Source: Ottelia alismoides (lineage: Eukaryota; Streptophyta; Magnoliopsida; Alismatales; Hydrocharitaceae). From it: a stretch of 64,000 bases of DNA. Below the pieces are notes generated by a model. The model saw nothing but the letters and a program-made list of their open reading frames with translations. It ran no database searches and was not told the origin of the DNA. The stretch is taken from assembly GCA_037367405.1 (NCBI GenBank), contig JAZKJV010007258.1, forward strand, positions 432,915-496,914. Reading direction: 5' to 3'. Positions 36,676 to 48,433 of this stretch are shown one piece after another. The first letter of the stretch is position 1. Every line of letters begins with the position of its first letter. The position numbers were made by a program, and so were the translations under genes.

Positions 36676-36915
36676 TGTTAGAGATTGCAGAAGATTTCCT
36701 TCTTTATATTCTATTGTAATCCCACGAGGGTTTTTATGTTAAGAGAATATTCTATGTGGCTATTTGTTAAGAGAAATTCTATAGAGAATATTCTATATTC
36801 TAAAGAATATTCTATAGAATATTCTCCTTTGAGCCCTCTAGGGTTTAGTCCTATATAAGGACCCCTAGACCTCTTGAATAAACAACGAATCATCTTTTCT
36901 TATCATTCTTTCACA
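36676..36915 (+). repeat. 3' LTR of element E, 240 bp
   Basis: It matches the 5' LTR except for a one-base deletion in the second GAATATTC box (near 36775), C to G in CCCCTACACC, and T to C in the T-run near 36898. Confidence 0.95.
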
Positions 36916-37275
36916 GGAAATAGTTGCAGGTTTTATTTCAAAGTTTCCCGCATCTGCGGGAAGTTGGATGACAGATACGAGTTGATGATTAGCAGGATTA
37001 TAGTGATTTCGTACCGGTATTGGTGGTGAGTTGTTTATCCCTTGATGTGCTATCAATTGTCGAACTTGGGCATCTTGCACCTCTTGGCGTTCTGCCATTT
37101 GTTGTAATTGTTGCATTATTATAGTGAGTGGATCTGGAGGTGGTGGTGCACCAGTCATGGGTTTTGTCTCGGGATTGAATTTGGATTTTGGAGGATAGAA
37201 TGGAACGAATTCAAGGGGGTCGGTAAGGGGATTCCTTAGTGACCTCCTACCAAGCATACACAAATCAAACAACAA
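36916..37275 (-). pseudogene. Gag of body B, N-terminal part
   Basis: Open from 37275 (or MLGRRS at 37257) to the copia boundary. It has PLTDPLEFVPFYPPKSK, GAPPPPDPLTIIMQQLQQM and VRQLIAHQGINNSPP, the same as body A with one fewer stop. The protein breaks after EIKPATIS where element E begins. Confidence 0.87.
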
Positions 37276-38026
37276 ACAATTTGTTTCTTATCACAGGTAG
37301 TTTAGATTTTTTTTCTTTTTAAATTTTGTTTTGTAGAAAAGAATACAAGTTGATTACGTTTCCTAGGATATCTAGCAATTCACAATAATTCAATGATTAC
37401 CACAATGTCGTTCTTCTGGTTCTAAGGCTAGTCGGAGGGTAAGTAGGCTAGAGCCTTTCTTAGATCAACTTGGATCTTAAACCCCTCGTCACTCTTAGTA
37501 AAACACCTCAGGAATGAGTATACAAAGCAATATGGTTTTTAGAAAATTATCAAGAACCGTGGGATTTGGGCTCTGGTCCTAGGGGTATGCATGCGCATGC
37601 GATTGTGAGAATGGTGCAACAAACAAGTTTACAAACAATTTTTTGATTTTATGATGTGTTTGTGACCTCTTCAGTTTAGTCCGATTAAGATGTAATTTTT
37701 TTATCTTGTTTAGTCGGTGCACAATTAAGTAGTCTTTTTAAATGCAAGGTGGAACTAAAGGGGAGAAATCCTTTGGAGATGCAATGCAATACAGAAAAAA
37801 AGTTGATTTTTTTTGTTTTTAATATGCACAAATAAAGAAATAAAATAGATCCTAATTATGCCTAAGAAAAGAGAACTTATCGTGGGAGTGCTCCGTTTTT
37901 TTTACTTCAAGTTGATGTGCGGCGCGGCTCTTTTCCAATATGATTTGTCCCCTGCAAAAAAAGATAGAAAGATGGTGAAAGGCAAAATGTAAAGAATTTT
38001 TTATATAAAGCACGAATAATTTCCTA
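37276..38026 (-). other. Leader of body B
   Basis: Counterpart of 22538-23316, with small indels. No gene is seen. Confidence 0.65.
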
Positions 38027-38044
38027 TCTTCGACAACATCGTCA
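38027..38044 (-). other. Primer-binding site of body B, decayed
   Basis: The minus strand reads TGACGATGTTGTCGAAGA, three bases from LTR3. It differs from the tRNA-Asp complement at six positions, five of them transitions, and shares none of the three changes of the A site. Confidence 0.6.
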
Positions 38045-38047
38045 AAA

Positions 38048-39584
38048 TGTTGAAGCGTATTTTCGAGGGTTTAAGTACCCGATTTTTATGTCGGACAGTC
38101 CTTGAGAACCCACAAAAATACACTTCGAACAAATAAATTACCAGACTTAACTATATTATGCACAAGGCGAAGTATAGGGTAAGTCAGGGTCGAATCCATA
38201 GGGACAGGGAGACTCTGCACTTTATTTTGCAAATAAAAATACTTTATAAATCTATGAGTTTGTTGCAAGATGTTTTAATAACAAAAATTGAAATGAAAGT
38301 TAGAAGGACAATAGTACAGGTCGGCAAGTGCTGATCACTCCCCTTCTATGCGGCAACTTCCAATCGGACTCGTAAGCTTTAACTCTTCAAGAAATTGGAT
38401 ATTCTGGCGAGGCAAGTTGGATGTGATTACAACCACAAATCAAGCTCGAACCTCGTGTCACGTCTCAGTTATCCAAGAGTCGAGGATAATCACCGTTAGA
38501 TACGGATCGTCACGATAGTCTTGACGAATAACTACACGAAAGAGAAGATAACAAAATAAGATTGATGTAAAAATATAAAGTAATAAAATAAAAGCGAAAT
38601 AAAAATATGATGGTCGGCGGCTCAGGAGGAAGCCTCTGGAGTCGTATTCATAGAGGGTCCGAGAAAATGATGATTGGTGGATGTTGTTGGTGTTGGATGA
38701 TTTTTGGCGGCACTCGGGTTGGAGCCTCATGATTCGGATTCACTGAGGGTCCGAATGTACAAGTTGATGCAATTGCTTTGATGCTTCGTCGATAATTAAA
38801 TGGATGACTAATTATGGTGGTGGGATTTTATTGGGGTAAATGATGACGGAATAGGTTGGAAGCGGATTTGGTTGTCAAGAATGGTGATGGAATGATCGAA
38901 TGGAATGTGGAGGATGCTGGGTGGAAGGATTCAATGCCCATGGCCCTTCTCTCATGTGTTATATATACACACATGCATGGTCATTTCTAATGGAGAGACA
39001 CATCCCTTCACTTGGACGCATATGTCTCTTCATATAGAAATGCATCTCTTCATATTAGAATACATCCCTTCATATTAACGTAAATCAAATTGCACCTTTC
39101 CGTATGCATTTCTTAATAATGGCAATTGCTATTAATTTCCAGCCACATGTTGGATAATTCAAATATTTCCAATGGCCCCTTTTTTGGATAATTATTGCTA
39201 TGCCAATTATTCCAATGCATGGTGTATTTACACCTAAATCTATATTGCACAATTAAAGGGCATTCACGTCCATACACTTGCCAAAAAAGTTTATTGTGAT
39301 TTAATGAGAATAATCGAATAAGTATTTCGATCAATAACCCGTATTGGTATGCAACACAATAAATTTTATCTATAAAATAATAAGGGATGAAATTTATCAA
39401 TTGATTAGATTCTTTGCATGAATAACAATGTTGCCGCAAACATTAGCAGAGTGTTATCTAGTCTATGGACCACTCATGAACATAGTGGCACTTTCTTATT
39501 TTGTTATTTATAATATAATGTGCATTTTAACTTGCGGGTTTATCTCTAACTAACACAATTATGTAACGACTATAGGATTCATCA
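38048..39584 (-). repeat. LTR3 (5' LTR of body B), 1537 bp
   Basis: In its own orientation it starts TGATGAATCCTATAGTCG and ends CTTCAACA. It has the same TATA box and three 20 bp repeats as LTR1 and LTR2, and it retains the 42 bp segment missing from LTR1. Confidence 0.92.
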
Positions 39585-39589
39585 GTATG
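39585..39589. repeat. Target-site duplication GTATG, right copy
   Basis: Exact match to 13673-13677, at the outer end of LTR3. Confidence 0.9.
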
Positions 39590-41960
39590 GTAGAATGTCG
39601 AACTCAGGCGAGCGAAACGGGGTAGATAATTACTATTAGTTATTGATAACTAATCATATTTTTTGGATTTTTATGTTTTCCTTATTTTATGTGGTTTTTA
39701 AATATATTTATTTTTTATGATTTTTAATTGCTTTATAATTTTATATTTTAAACTTAAATTTTATATTTTGTTTTTCATGTTACAAAATTTTAATTTTTTT
39801 TGATTTTCAAACAAGATAGATAACAATAAAGATATATGTAATATATATAATATATAGATAATAACTTTTTAGATTTTTCAAATAAGTCAAATAAAGTTAA
39901 AATAAAGAAAATAGTTTTTGTATTTTTGATAATTTTCTCTATTTTTGAATGTTTATACTTTCATTTTAATTTTTATGGGTTTTTACATTTGAAAATATAC
40001 AAAACAAGGAATATATTAAATTCCCTAACTTGTTTAGGTTTAATAAATAATTATGATATTAAAATTAACCTTAAACTATTTTTAATATATATTATACATA
40101 AGAACGAAAATTCAGAAGAAAAAAAAGATATATTTTTGGATTTTTATAGATTTTTTGCTAACTCTTATAGGGTTTTGAAGTTTGTAGGTATTATATTTTG
40201 TACCTTTTAGTGATTTTTGTATATGAGATATAATATAGTAAGTTACCCAAAATATTTTTTTCAAAATTTTTGGAGGTATGTTTTAATTTTTATGTGTTTT
40301 TAAATGCTAAACACGGAAAATATGCACGTTTTATGTTTTTTTTTAAAAAGGAAAATAGGTTTAAAAGTTAAATATTTTTTTTGCAAAAGTATGGTTCCCA
40401 GCATCTGTCCTATTTTCCTTATTTTTGGTATAAAAGTAATATTTAATACAAAAAATATATAAATTAAAACTATACAACAAAATCAGGACCATTTTGTAAT
40501 GTTAAAAACTAAACATGCATTTAATAGAAGGTCCTTAATGTATAGGATAAAATTCATAAAATACCCAAAGACGACTCACGGGACCATGTGAGGTTATCTG
40601 GTAGAGGACCTAAATGCAAATATAAAAGAGTTCGAGGTCTAAACTATAATTTAACCTAATTATTTTACATCGTACTTAATTTTTACAGTATTAAAACTAA
40701 ATACAAAAACCATAGGGGGTTGGCGTAACTACCCCTCGAGGCATGCTATCAGACGGATCAAAGCACATCACTTAACCCGATCGAATGGCCCAGATCAGAT
40801 GATGACGCTTCACGGATGCACGGCTCTGATTAGATATGTGAAGGATCTGACGGTGACTGAGCTCCAAGATGTGACAGTTGCGTTTAAACCTGGGGTGTTC
40901 ATCTAATGGATGGGGGCCTTTGGAAGAACAAGGAAGAACACCTTCTAGGTATTCCTTTGATCGACTCTATCATGGTCCTCCAACCACCTTTCTCGCTCCT
41001 GATGGTAGCAAAAGCTCGTTGGAGCTCGTCCACATCGGCTAGTGGCCTTAGATGGGTCAGGGACTAATCGGAGGAGGCCTAGAGCTCGGTGGAGTTCAGG
41101 CCATCTGGGACTGAGGTCCTTGGTTTGATTTGACTTCTAAGTGGTTCTCTAGAGCTAGGACATGCATAATCAGCTCCACAACTCAAGGGAAATGCTCCTC
41201 GACCTCTTAATTATACACGAAAGGTTGAAATGAAGGGGAGGAGAGTTGTCTCTAGTGATGGTGGAATATGGAGACCGAGTACCTCGATCTGTGCAAGATC
41301 AAGGGGTGATCAGGATGACTCTTAAGATGGAGAAGAGATGGGGGAAGAAGATGAGATGATCAGATGGTCGGGAACTAGGGCGTGTCACAGTGGCATGATG
41401 GTCAGAGCCTAGAGCTCCAGTAAACTACCATTTTTTATTTTAATGAAAATAAGAGGAAGTCAAAGCAAATAAAATGCAGTTCTACACTAGAATTAAAATG
41501 CTGATTAAAATAACCTATCCTAATAGCTCGAACCTAGTTAGAAGACCTAGGAGCAGAAGAACTGGCAGAGCTCACCATTGGTGGTCAAATCTACCTCCTC
41601 CTCCTTCTCTATGCCACAAATCATGGGGAACTCTTACTGATCACAAAGGGACTGACTCCAGCTAGTGATTCGTGGGGTTACTGGGGTCAAAAGAGATCAA
41701 ACACTGGCTGGAGGGGGTGGAGTTCATTTTATAGAGGTCATAGACGGGTGAGTTTGGAAATGGGATTTCACTCAGATATAAGGGATTAGGTAAAACCTAA
41801 GGCTAGGGCGTGGTGCACAATGATTTGATGAACAACTTTCATATTGGGCTTGAGGTGATTAGAAGCATGGATTTGACGTAAAAAATGGGGAAGAGAGGGG
41901 GTTGGCACTTTCAACATGTATACGGGTCAAGGGTCCGTCGATGAATTCATGATTCGTCTA
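39590..41960 (-). repeat. Continuation of element C 5' LTR (right limit uncertain)
   Basis: It begins with the U5-type block whose reverse complement holds CGCCTGAGTTCGACATT. A very AT-rich stretch (39650-40500) and a GC-richer stretch (40720-41400) follow. A TATA-like CTATAAAAT lies on the minus strand near 41728-41736. Near 41938-41960 the palindrome-like GATGAATTCATGATTCGTC recalls the terminal palindrome of G-family LTRs, so I place the outer end there tentatively. No coding sequence is recognised. Confidence 0.5.
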
Positions 41961-44900
41961 CTTTATATAATGATCTCCTAAATGAAACATCAAATAAACC
42001 CCTTAAATTGACTTAATTGCCTTTTCTAATTGTGCAATAAATAGGGTTAAAATCTGTATATAAATAAACCCTTATATTTAACCAACTTGTGTTTATTATT
42101 TTATGAACAAAAATTAACTATTTTAACTTAATTCTTTCTCATTTATATTATTTAATTCATTAACTAACATGACATAAAGAAACAAAATCCATAAAATCAC
42201 AAAATCCAAAGAAATCGAAAAGATCTAACCTTGTATATTCAATATATATTATCCTTGATAATTTCATATCACATTTTTCCTAAGTTATAAAAATCCATAA
42301 AAAATAGATTAATGTTTATATATTGTATACATATTAATCCTCAAAAGAATAAAATTAAAAATACAAAAAAAAATACAAAACAGTAAAAAGGGGGATTATT
42401 TGGTAAAGAAATATCCAAAAAATATAGTATTTTGTACAAATGACCTCTTTTGATTTTAAGTCCTTCATAAAAGTTATAGATCTCAATGAGAACAACAACT
42501 TTCACATTTACCACTTTTTCATTTGTCTTTTCCTTTTAGATTAATCTCTGCTTTCTTTTATTTTATCCCTTGGTCAACATTCTGGTCAAAATTTCCATCC
42601 CATTTAGTCGTTGTTCATTGGTCCACCTCATGACCTAGTCAAACCACAACACTAACTAGTCAAGACCTTTTGTCCTCTAGCGTTCCCCCATCTGACAATT
42701 GGATCAATCTCGATCCAACAATCAATATTGCACCCACCTAAAGCTACTGCCTCGTATGTGCTTCTCACATGCGCTCTTTGTGCACAAGGCACATGCCTCC
42801 TCTCTGTCATCCCCTGTCATTGGATCATTATCGATCCAACGTCATATGTGCCTCATCTTCTACCTCTAACCCTCACCCTCTGTTACCTCTCCTCCACCAA
42901 ATGCTCTACCCCCACGCTGCTCCAACTAATCCCCATCACCGTCCTCGACTACACCATCGATTAACCTAACCTTATCCTTGACCAACCTCAGTCGTTACCA
43001 TGCAACCCATCTCCTCCTCAGATTCTCTTCATCACCTCATGTGTAACCCCCTCCATTAACTTCTGCATGCAAGCCTTCAACCCGTCATTCCTCAACCGAA
43101 TCCTTCACACCCATCATCTCCCTTTGAATCATATTCACCTATAATTGTTAACCCATCTCTTCCTAAAAAGCCAAGCTTCGGGCCCCCTTCTTTCACATCT
43201 GTCGATCTCCGATCTTCAAACAAGAGAGAGAGAGAGCGAGCGAGAAGCTCAAAGTCTTGGCTAGTGACAGCAACCGAGACCCCTCGAGCGATTCCTCCTC
43301 CAGGCATGATCTAGAGGTATCCATCCCTCTGTTGTTGCTCCATTCCTCCGACAAGAAGCAGAGCTATGTGTCATCTTTGCCAACTACTGAGGCAGTCACC
43401 AAGAGGGTCTCCACCACTCCCTTCCCAGGCATTAGCTGACTTCACCTCTTGGTACCCCCAGTTCCTTTTCCTTTTCTTCTCCATTTCCTCTGCTTCTCAC
43501 CAAATCAACACCTCTTCAGTACACCTCGATCTTCAACACACCACCTCAAATTCACATTCCCTCTAGTTCTTAATCTTCTACATCATAACCTATCACTTCC
43601 GCCCGAGTCCATGACCAGAGCTAAGCTATATCCTCCGCATTCGCAAGAGCTTTACCCATTCCTCATCTTTTCCTTTTATGAGCTAACCTATATAGGACAA
43701 GTCCATATGGATTTTAAACAAGTCTTGCGACTTGTAGGTCTCCATGCCTGGTTGGAACCCATCAACAACCAACCCAGCTTCGTCAACAACTGAAGGTGTT
43801 GTGTCGGCCATGACTCATCTAGAGTCCCACAAAGGCGAGACATTTCCCTTGGTTGGAGAAGGAATGATTGAAGGAGGAGGAGGAGATGCCCCCACCCTCA
43901 TAACCTATAGTTGTTGCACGATCAAGAACCAAGCGCTTCTCAACCACGCGATCAAGATTACCTGAGCTTCACTACCTAGGCTGAGATCTTTCCTCCAGGT
44001 CATGCCACATGATGTCTTGGGGTCGAGCCTGCATCTAAACCTCAACGCCACCATGTGCCACATATGTGGTGTGGTATTTTTGCAGCCTTTACCCCCGCAT
44101 CTCCAAGAATTACATCGAGGTCAAATCATAAGCCGCTTGCACGTGGGCTGGAGAATTTGCATTGGTGCCCTCCTGCCTTCTAGAAATCGCATTTATAACT
44201 AATTTCAGAAGCACCCGTCTAGGTTTTGAACATTAAAGATAAGCCCCTTTCAGGATCTAAATAAATAGAACCTTTATTTTATTTGCATTTTAGTCCCTAT
44301 ACCTTTAACATTGAATATCTTTCTCATCTTGAATCCAAACTTTGTGTATTTTATGTCATTTTAAAGCTTGTTTTATGTTATATATCTTTATGACATGTGT
44401 AGACAGATCATAGGCATGTTAATTTGAATTATTAATTAAAGAGTCTATTGATCTATTCAAGCTTAATTTGACATATATTTTGCGATGAATTGATATCTAT
44501 GTTGGGACTAAATTGAGGAGGTCTAAGTAATTATTTCTTTGATATTTTAGGGAGTAAATTATTATTGAGGAATGATTAAATTATTGAGATCTAATTTACA
44601 AAATCATTTTGACATTTGATCGCAAGGAGTTGTAGGATTTAATCATAAAATATTGGCAGTCCTACAAAGTAGAATTTAATCGATAAAATATCTCTTGGAT
44701 TTTTCCTTTAGATATGTGAATTATTTTGAAAATGATCGATTAGCAATTTGAGGACAAAGATATATATATTCACATATCATTTTCTTTATTTCTCCATTTT
44801 TTGTATTTTATTCATGAATTTAAACTCCCATATATATATATATGTATTCACATATCATTTTCTTTATTTCTTTATCTCCGTTTTTTGTATTTTATTCATG

Positions 44901-45152
44901 AATTTAAACTCCCATTTTATGCATCATTTTTTGACATAGAAATCATGATTGCAGTTAATTACTTAGATTAATTTAAATCATTTCGCTAAAGAACACAATG
45001 CCCTGAGTTTGACCTTGGTATACTTACCAAGTTAAAAATCTCCACATATTCAAAAGTGTACTTTTTTATAGATTGCTTTTCTACTTCCTATACTACAATT
45101 TGCCAAGTTTAAGATATATAGGAAAATGGTTGATCAACTGTGCGAGGGGGGT
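41961..45152 (+). repeat. Decayed LTR-like sequence, probably Athila/Tat type, plus orientation
   Basis: 42470-42510 (AAAGTTATAGATCTCAATGA) resembles a motif common in U3 of plant gypsy LTRs. A pyrimidine-rich zone (42600-44200) with a GA microsatellite (43217-43240) and a TATA-like CCTATATAGG (43687-43696) follows. 45000-45040 (CCCTGAGTTTGACCTTGG) is a U5-type motif. Near 45108-45152 a PPT-like stretch (CCAAGTTTAAGATATATAGG, later GCGAGGGGGG) precedes TGTTGATAGG. The short frames in 42700-44200 match nothing I recognise. The boundaries are not fixed. Confidence 0.4.
44761..44915. repeat. Tandem duplication of about 75 bp
   Basis: 44761-44831 is repeated at 44836-44915. Both begin with a TA run and ATTCACATATCATTTTC and end with GAATTTAAACTCCCAT. 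The second copy carries a 6 bp insertion (CTTTAT-type). A TATATATA run separates them. Confidence 0.85.
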
Positions 45153-46330
45153 GTTGATAGGCGGGCCAACACTCACTGCGCTCCCATTGGGCCATGTAGG
45201 CCCACTAAAAGACAAAGTAGAAATAAAATAGAAGATAATTATAAATAAAATAATAAATGATTAAAAACTCGAAACATGAAAATATTTCTTTATTTTCTAA
45301 ACTATTTTATGATGATTTTTATTTATTTTTAACCTTAATTTATTATAGTTCATTATTATATATTATTATTTATAGGTATATATACATGTATATTATGTAT
45401 TGTATTTTTATTTTATTATTTTTATACATAATACCATATTCACAACAATATATATTTATAGTATTATTTAATATGCATTTATATATTTTATGGCTTTTTA
45501 ATAATTTTTGTTATGTGTATAAATAATTACATGTATCTATACTATATGTACATTATACATATGCATTTAAACGTATTAATTTGTTTTGGGTATCTTTCAA
45601 ATGTTTTTATTTGTATTTATATTTTTAGTATGTATTATATAATATATATAATAATTCAAAAAAATAAAAAGATTAAAAATGTAAAGAAGAAAATAATTGG
45701 TTGTATGTACAAATGCCCAAATACAATAGTACCTTGAAAAGCTGGTTTTTGCATGTTAGCTCCAATTCCAATGAAATGACCTCCATTTGATAGATAATTT
45801 ATTTTAAATATAATTTCTGTGAGTTTGGTTCATTGAAGATATTGATCAATAAAGTTCTTTTGTGCCTTTTTCAACTAAGTGTACCAAGTGTACTATGCAT
45901 GATTTATTTTGGCTAATATTTTTCTTATTTATTGTGGCTTTTTCAACTGAGTGTACCAAGTGTACTATGCACATGTTTTGTGTTAAATATTTTATTATTT
46001 GAGGTGTATATAAAAATAAATAAAATACTATAAATTTGAGCTATTTAGTTATTTACACAATATAAAGAATTAGGATTTCTTGAACAATTTCTGTACATTA
46101 TTTCACCATATTTCCCCCACTTTATTCCTGATCAATATAGTCGATATTTGACTTGTCCTCGGAGTTTAGGACTAGTCAATGTCTTTGATACTTCCTTTAT
46201 TTTTCTTTATTCTTTTATTTTGGATTTAAATACATGTATTTTCATACTAATTATATATTAATGTTAGATGTTAATTCATGCTAGTTGGTGGTATTTACAC
46301 GTATTTTACGAGATATTGAAAGCCAAAATG
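45153..46330 (-). repeat. Degenerate LTR-like remnant
   Basis: 45700-45900 resembles the solo LTR near 4370-4540 in the same orientation (for example TTTGATAGATAATTTATT against TTGGATAGATAATTTTCT, followed by a GAGTTTGGT block), and both have an AT-rich stretch on the left side. This suggests an ancient relative of the G-family LTR in minus orientation. The left limit coincides with TGTTGATAGGCGGGCC at 45153. Confidence 0.4.
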
Positions 46331-47370
46331 GAAGAATAAAGGTGAGTGAATGGCTATTCATCAACTATTGCAACAAGTCCAACACATAAGAGCTGCTACT
46401 TTAACAACAAACTCTAGTTGAATCAAAGTTAAACGTGAAATGAAGATCAACAACAAAGAGAAGTTGCTACTTCAACAAGTCCAACACATAAAAAATAACC
46501 CAGCGAGGCACATAAACATGAAAGATTATTAATGGTACCCAGAACTGATCAAAAAGCATCAATTCAAATGCTAAAGCAAGACATCAAATGAAAAATCGAC
46601 CAATCACGGTATGCCTCGATGTCATTAAACATGCAAGAGTTAAGCTTGATTTATTACCTCGTACTCCAGAAGCCCACAACGTAGAAGATATATGAATGCA
46701 ACATTAAAGGAGGTACAACTCAGTAAGGGGCCATGATGTGTGATAGAATGGTGAATTTCGTGGCCCTTTTATCGAGCTTTCAGTGGCTTATAGAAACCCT
46801 AGATTCGATGTTCGACTTCATGGCGAAAAAGACAACAAAATACTTTCCAAGGATACCATGCCTTTGTATAAAGGTTGTGGGAAGGAGCAAATAGGCAACA
46901 ATACCTCCACCAAACACCATTAAAGGCACAGTAAAGAGCTCCAAGACAAGATTCACAGGTCACGTGATGCAAGGATGGCCTACAAAAGGTGAAGCAAAGG
47001 CAGGCCTCACACGAGAATGATCGAATCATGCGAGAGGAGGGACTCAAGGGAGGAAGCAATGCGGGAGAGGTAAGGGGGATGGTGGGAGGCGAGAAACATT
47101 AAGTGGAAGCAGAATAAGTCCTCACCCTCTATTTCTAACAGAGGGCGAGACGAGGTCTCCTAGGCCTCCGGGAGTGCCATTGAAGAGAATGGTCGTACAA
47201 CAAAGGCGAGGGGAATAGTGTTGTTATTCTTGAGCATATTCCTCTACGAAACAACCCCTTAGGTAGCAATGGTATACTCCCCAAGTCTTAGAATACCCCA
47301 TCCACCATATTTTTTGGGTGGAAAACATATTTCGAGGAGGGTGAGTAGGTGTAAAACTGCTTGAAGTTCT
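46331..47370. other. Unassigned non-coding sequence
   Basis: No domain, RNA gene or clear repeat boundary is recognised. An 86-codon minus-strand frame (46799-47059) is Cys-rich but has no support from composition or neighbours. The repeated phrase CTTCAACAAGTCCAACACATAA (near 46370 and 46470, with small changes) hints at local duplication. The segment ends at the first base of element F. Confidence 0.4.
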
Positions 47371-48433
47371 TGTTAGCCATGTGAGCCCGAGGCGAACCAT
47401 TCTTACAATAAATGTTATTGTAATAAATATGTTTTATCAATAAAAGTTATTGATTGTTTCACTCCCTTTCTGAAATTAAATGAATGAATGCACTATAAGA
47501 TCCCTCTGTACAATTAGGGTTATGTGCCATGGCCATCTTGATAATCATATAGCTGTTGATTCATTAAATTAATCATAGAGGCTGGTGTTTGGATGAATAT
47601 CTAAAGAGTTAGATTGAGGACTCATCAAGCACCGTCAAATGACTATTAAGAGATGATCTCCAGCCTGAGTAGGAGATGGCAATCCTTTCTCACATAGGCC
47701 AATATCTGACCGACCTCTTGATGCAGGTCCTCTACATGGGAATAGTGATTCGGAGGTGTCAGATTAGTTAGGTCAAAGGGTTGACTTAGCGAGATCGAGA
47801 TAACCTAAGTCCTATGTTGAATGATGTCACAGCATAGGCACGTATCATAGGACCAGAGACAGATGTGTTACTATATGTCTGAGTATGTACATTTGGCAGA
47901 CCATTAGGTTGATGACCTAACCAAGGTCTATACATCGGCGAGCTGGTGTGCATGTAAGGGCATATGAGTAAAATGATCTCTCAAAGGGATCATACAGGTT
48001 CACCTATGAACCGGAAGACATGAGCTCACTCACGAGGTATTGGGACCGATCAAATTCCATGCATTATCGTCGTGCTTTGGAAGCATGATAAGAATTTGAA
48101 GGTATGACATATGCTTTGGGAAAGCATATGATCGATACCAATTCCCAATGACCAAGATTGAGAAACTTGGTGATCAAACCCTGAAGAAGACAGTGTAAAA
48201 TTGATCTGCATCTTTAAGTTGATCATAGGTCTTCCCGTATGTAGGATGTACAGGTATTGGGAATACCTGAGGGTAATGTGATCATAAACGATTGTATAAC
48301 CATGACGCTTCCATTTTGAGGGAGTGATAAAACAGGTTTGGATTTTATGGACTCCTCTCAGTAGAGAAGCAATCCGATCTTGGTCCAAGTGTTGGACATT
48401 GGTCTGAATAAGATTCAGATACAATGAGAAGAT
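47371..48433 (+). mobile_element. Copia LTR fragment F (same family as D), interrupted by G
   Basis: Begins TGTTAGCCATGTGAGCCC and matches D LTR 9848-8786 in reverse orientation over an equal length (1063 bp). It stops at ...GAGAAGAT, exactly where G begins; in D the sequence continues as TAGATTTACGG. The remainder of F is therefore expected to the right of G, outside the window. Confidence 0.88.

Larger units (their letters stand above)
31899..36915 (+). mobile_element. Ty1/copia retrotransposon E, complete structure, nested in body B gag
   Basis: 5017 bp with LTRs 31899-32139 and 36676-36915, a tRNA-Met PBS, gag, pol in copia order (protease, integrase, RT, RNase H) and a PPT. The two LTRs differ by two substitutions and one single-base indel, so it is young. 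It lies opposite to its host element. Comparison with body A (GGAAGGAAATAG at the same place) shows that only GGA is duplicated at the insertion point. The coding region already carries stops and frameshifts. Confidence 0.95.
13678..39584 (-). mobile_element. Tandem array of two Athila-like elements sharing a middle LTR (LTR1-A-LTR2-B-LTR3)
   Basis: Three direct LTRs (13678-15172, 23338-24875, 38048-39584) separate two homologous bodies: A, about 8.2 kb, and B, about 8.2 kb after removing the copia insertion 31899-36915. Both bodies read on the minus strand. LTR2 has the PBS of A on its left and the PPT of B on its right with no target duplication, so it serves both elements. One GTATG duplication encloses the whole unit. 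The simplest origin is unequal recombination between LTRs of two copies of one insertion. Both bodies are defective. Confidence 0.92.

Noticed and set aside
42700..44200. Chain of short plus-strand frames that could look like exons of a host gene
   Set aside because: They are short, unrelated in composition to any family I know, and embedded in LTR-type sequence with U5 and PPT-like signals.
46799..47059. Cys-rich 86-codon minus-strand frame
   Set aside because: It has no recognisable motif or spacing of Cys residues, and it lies in unassigned repeat-like sequence.
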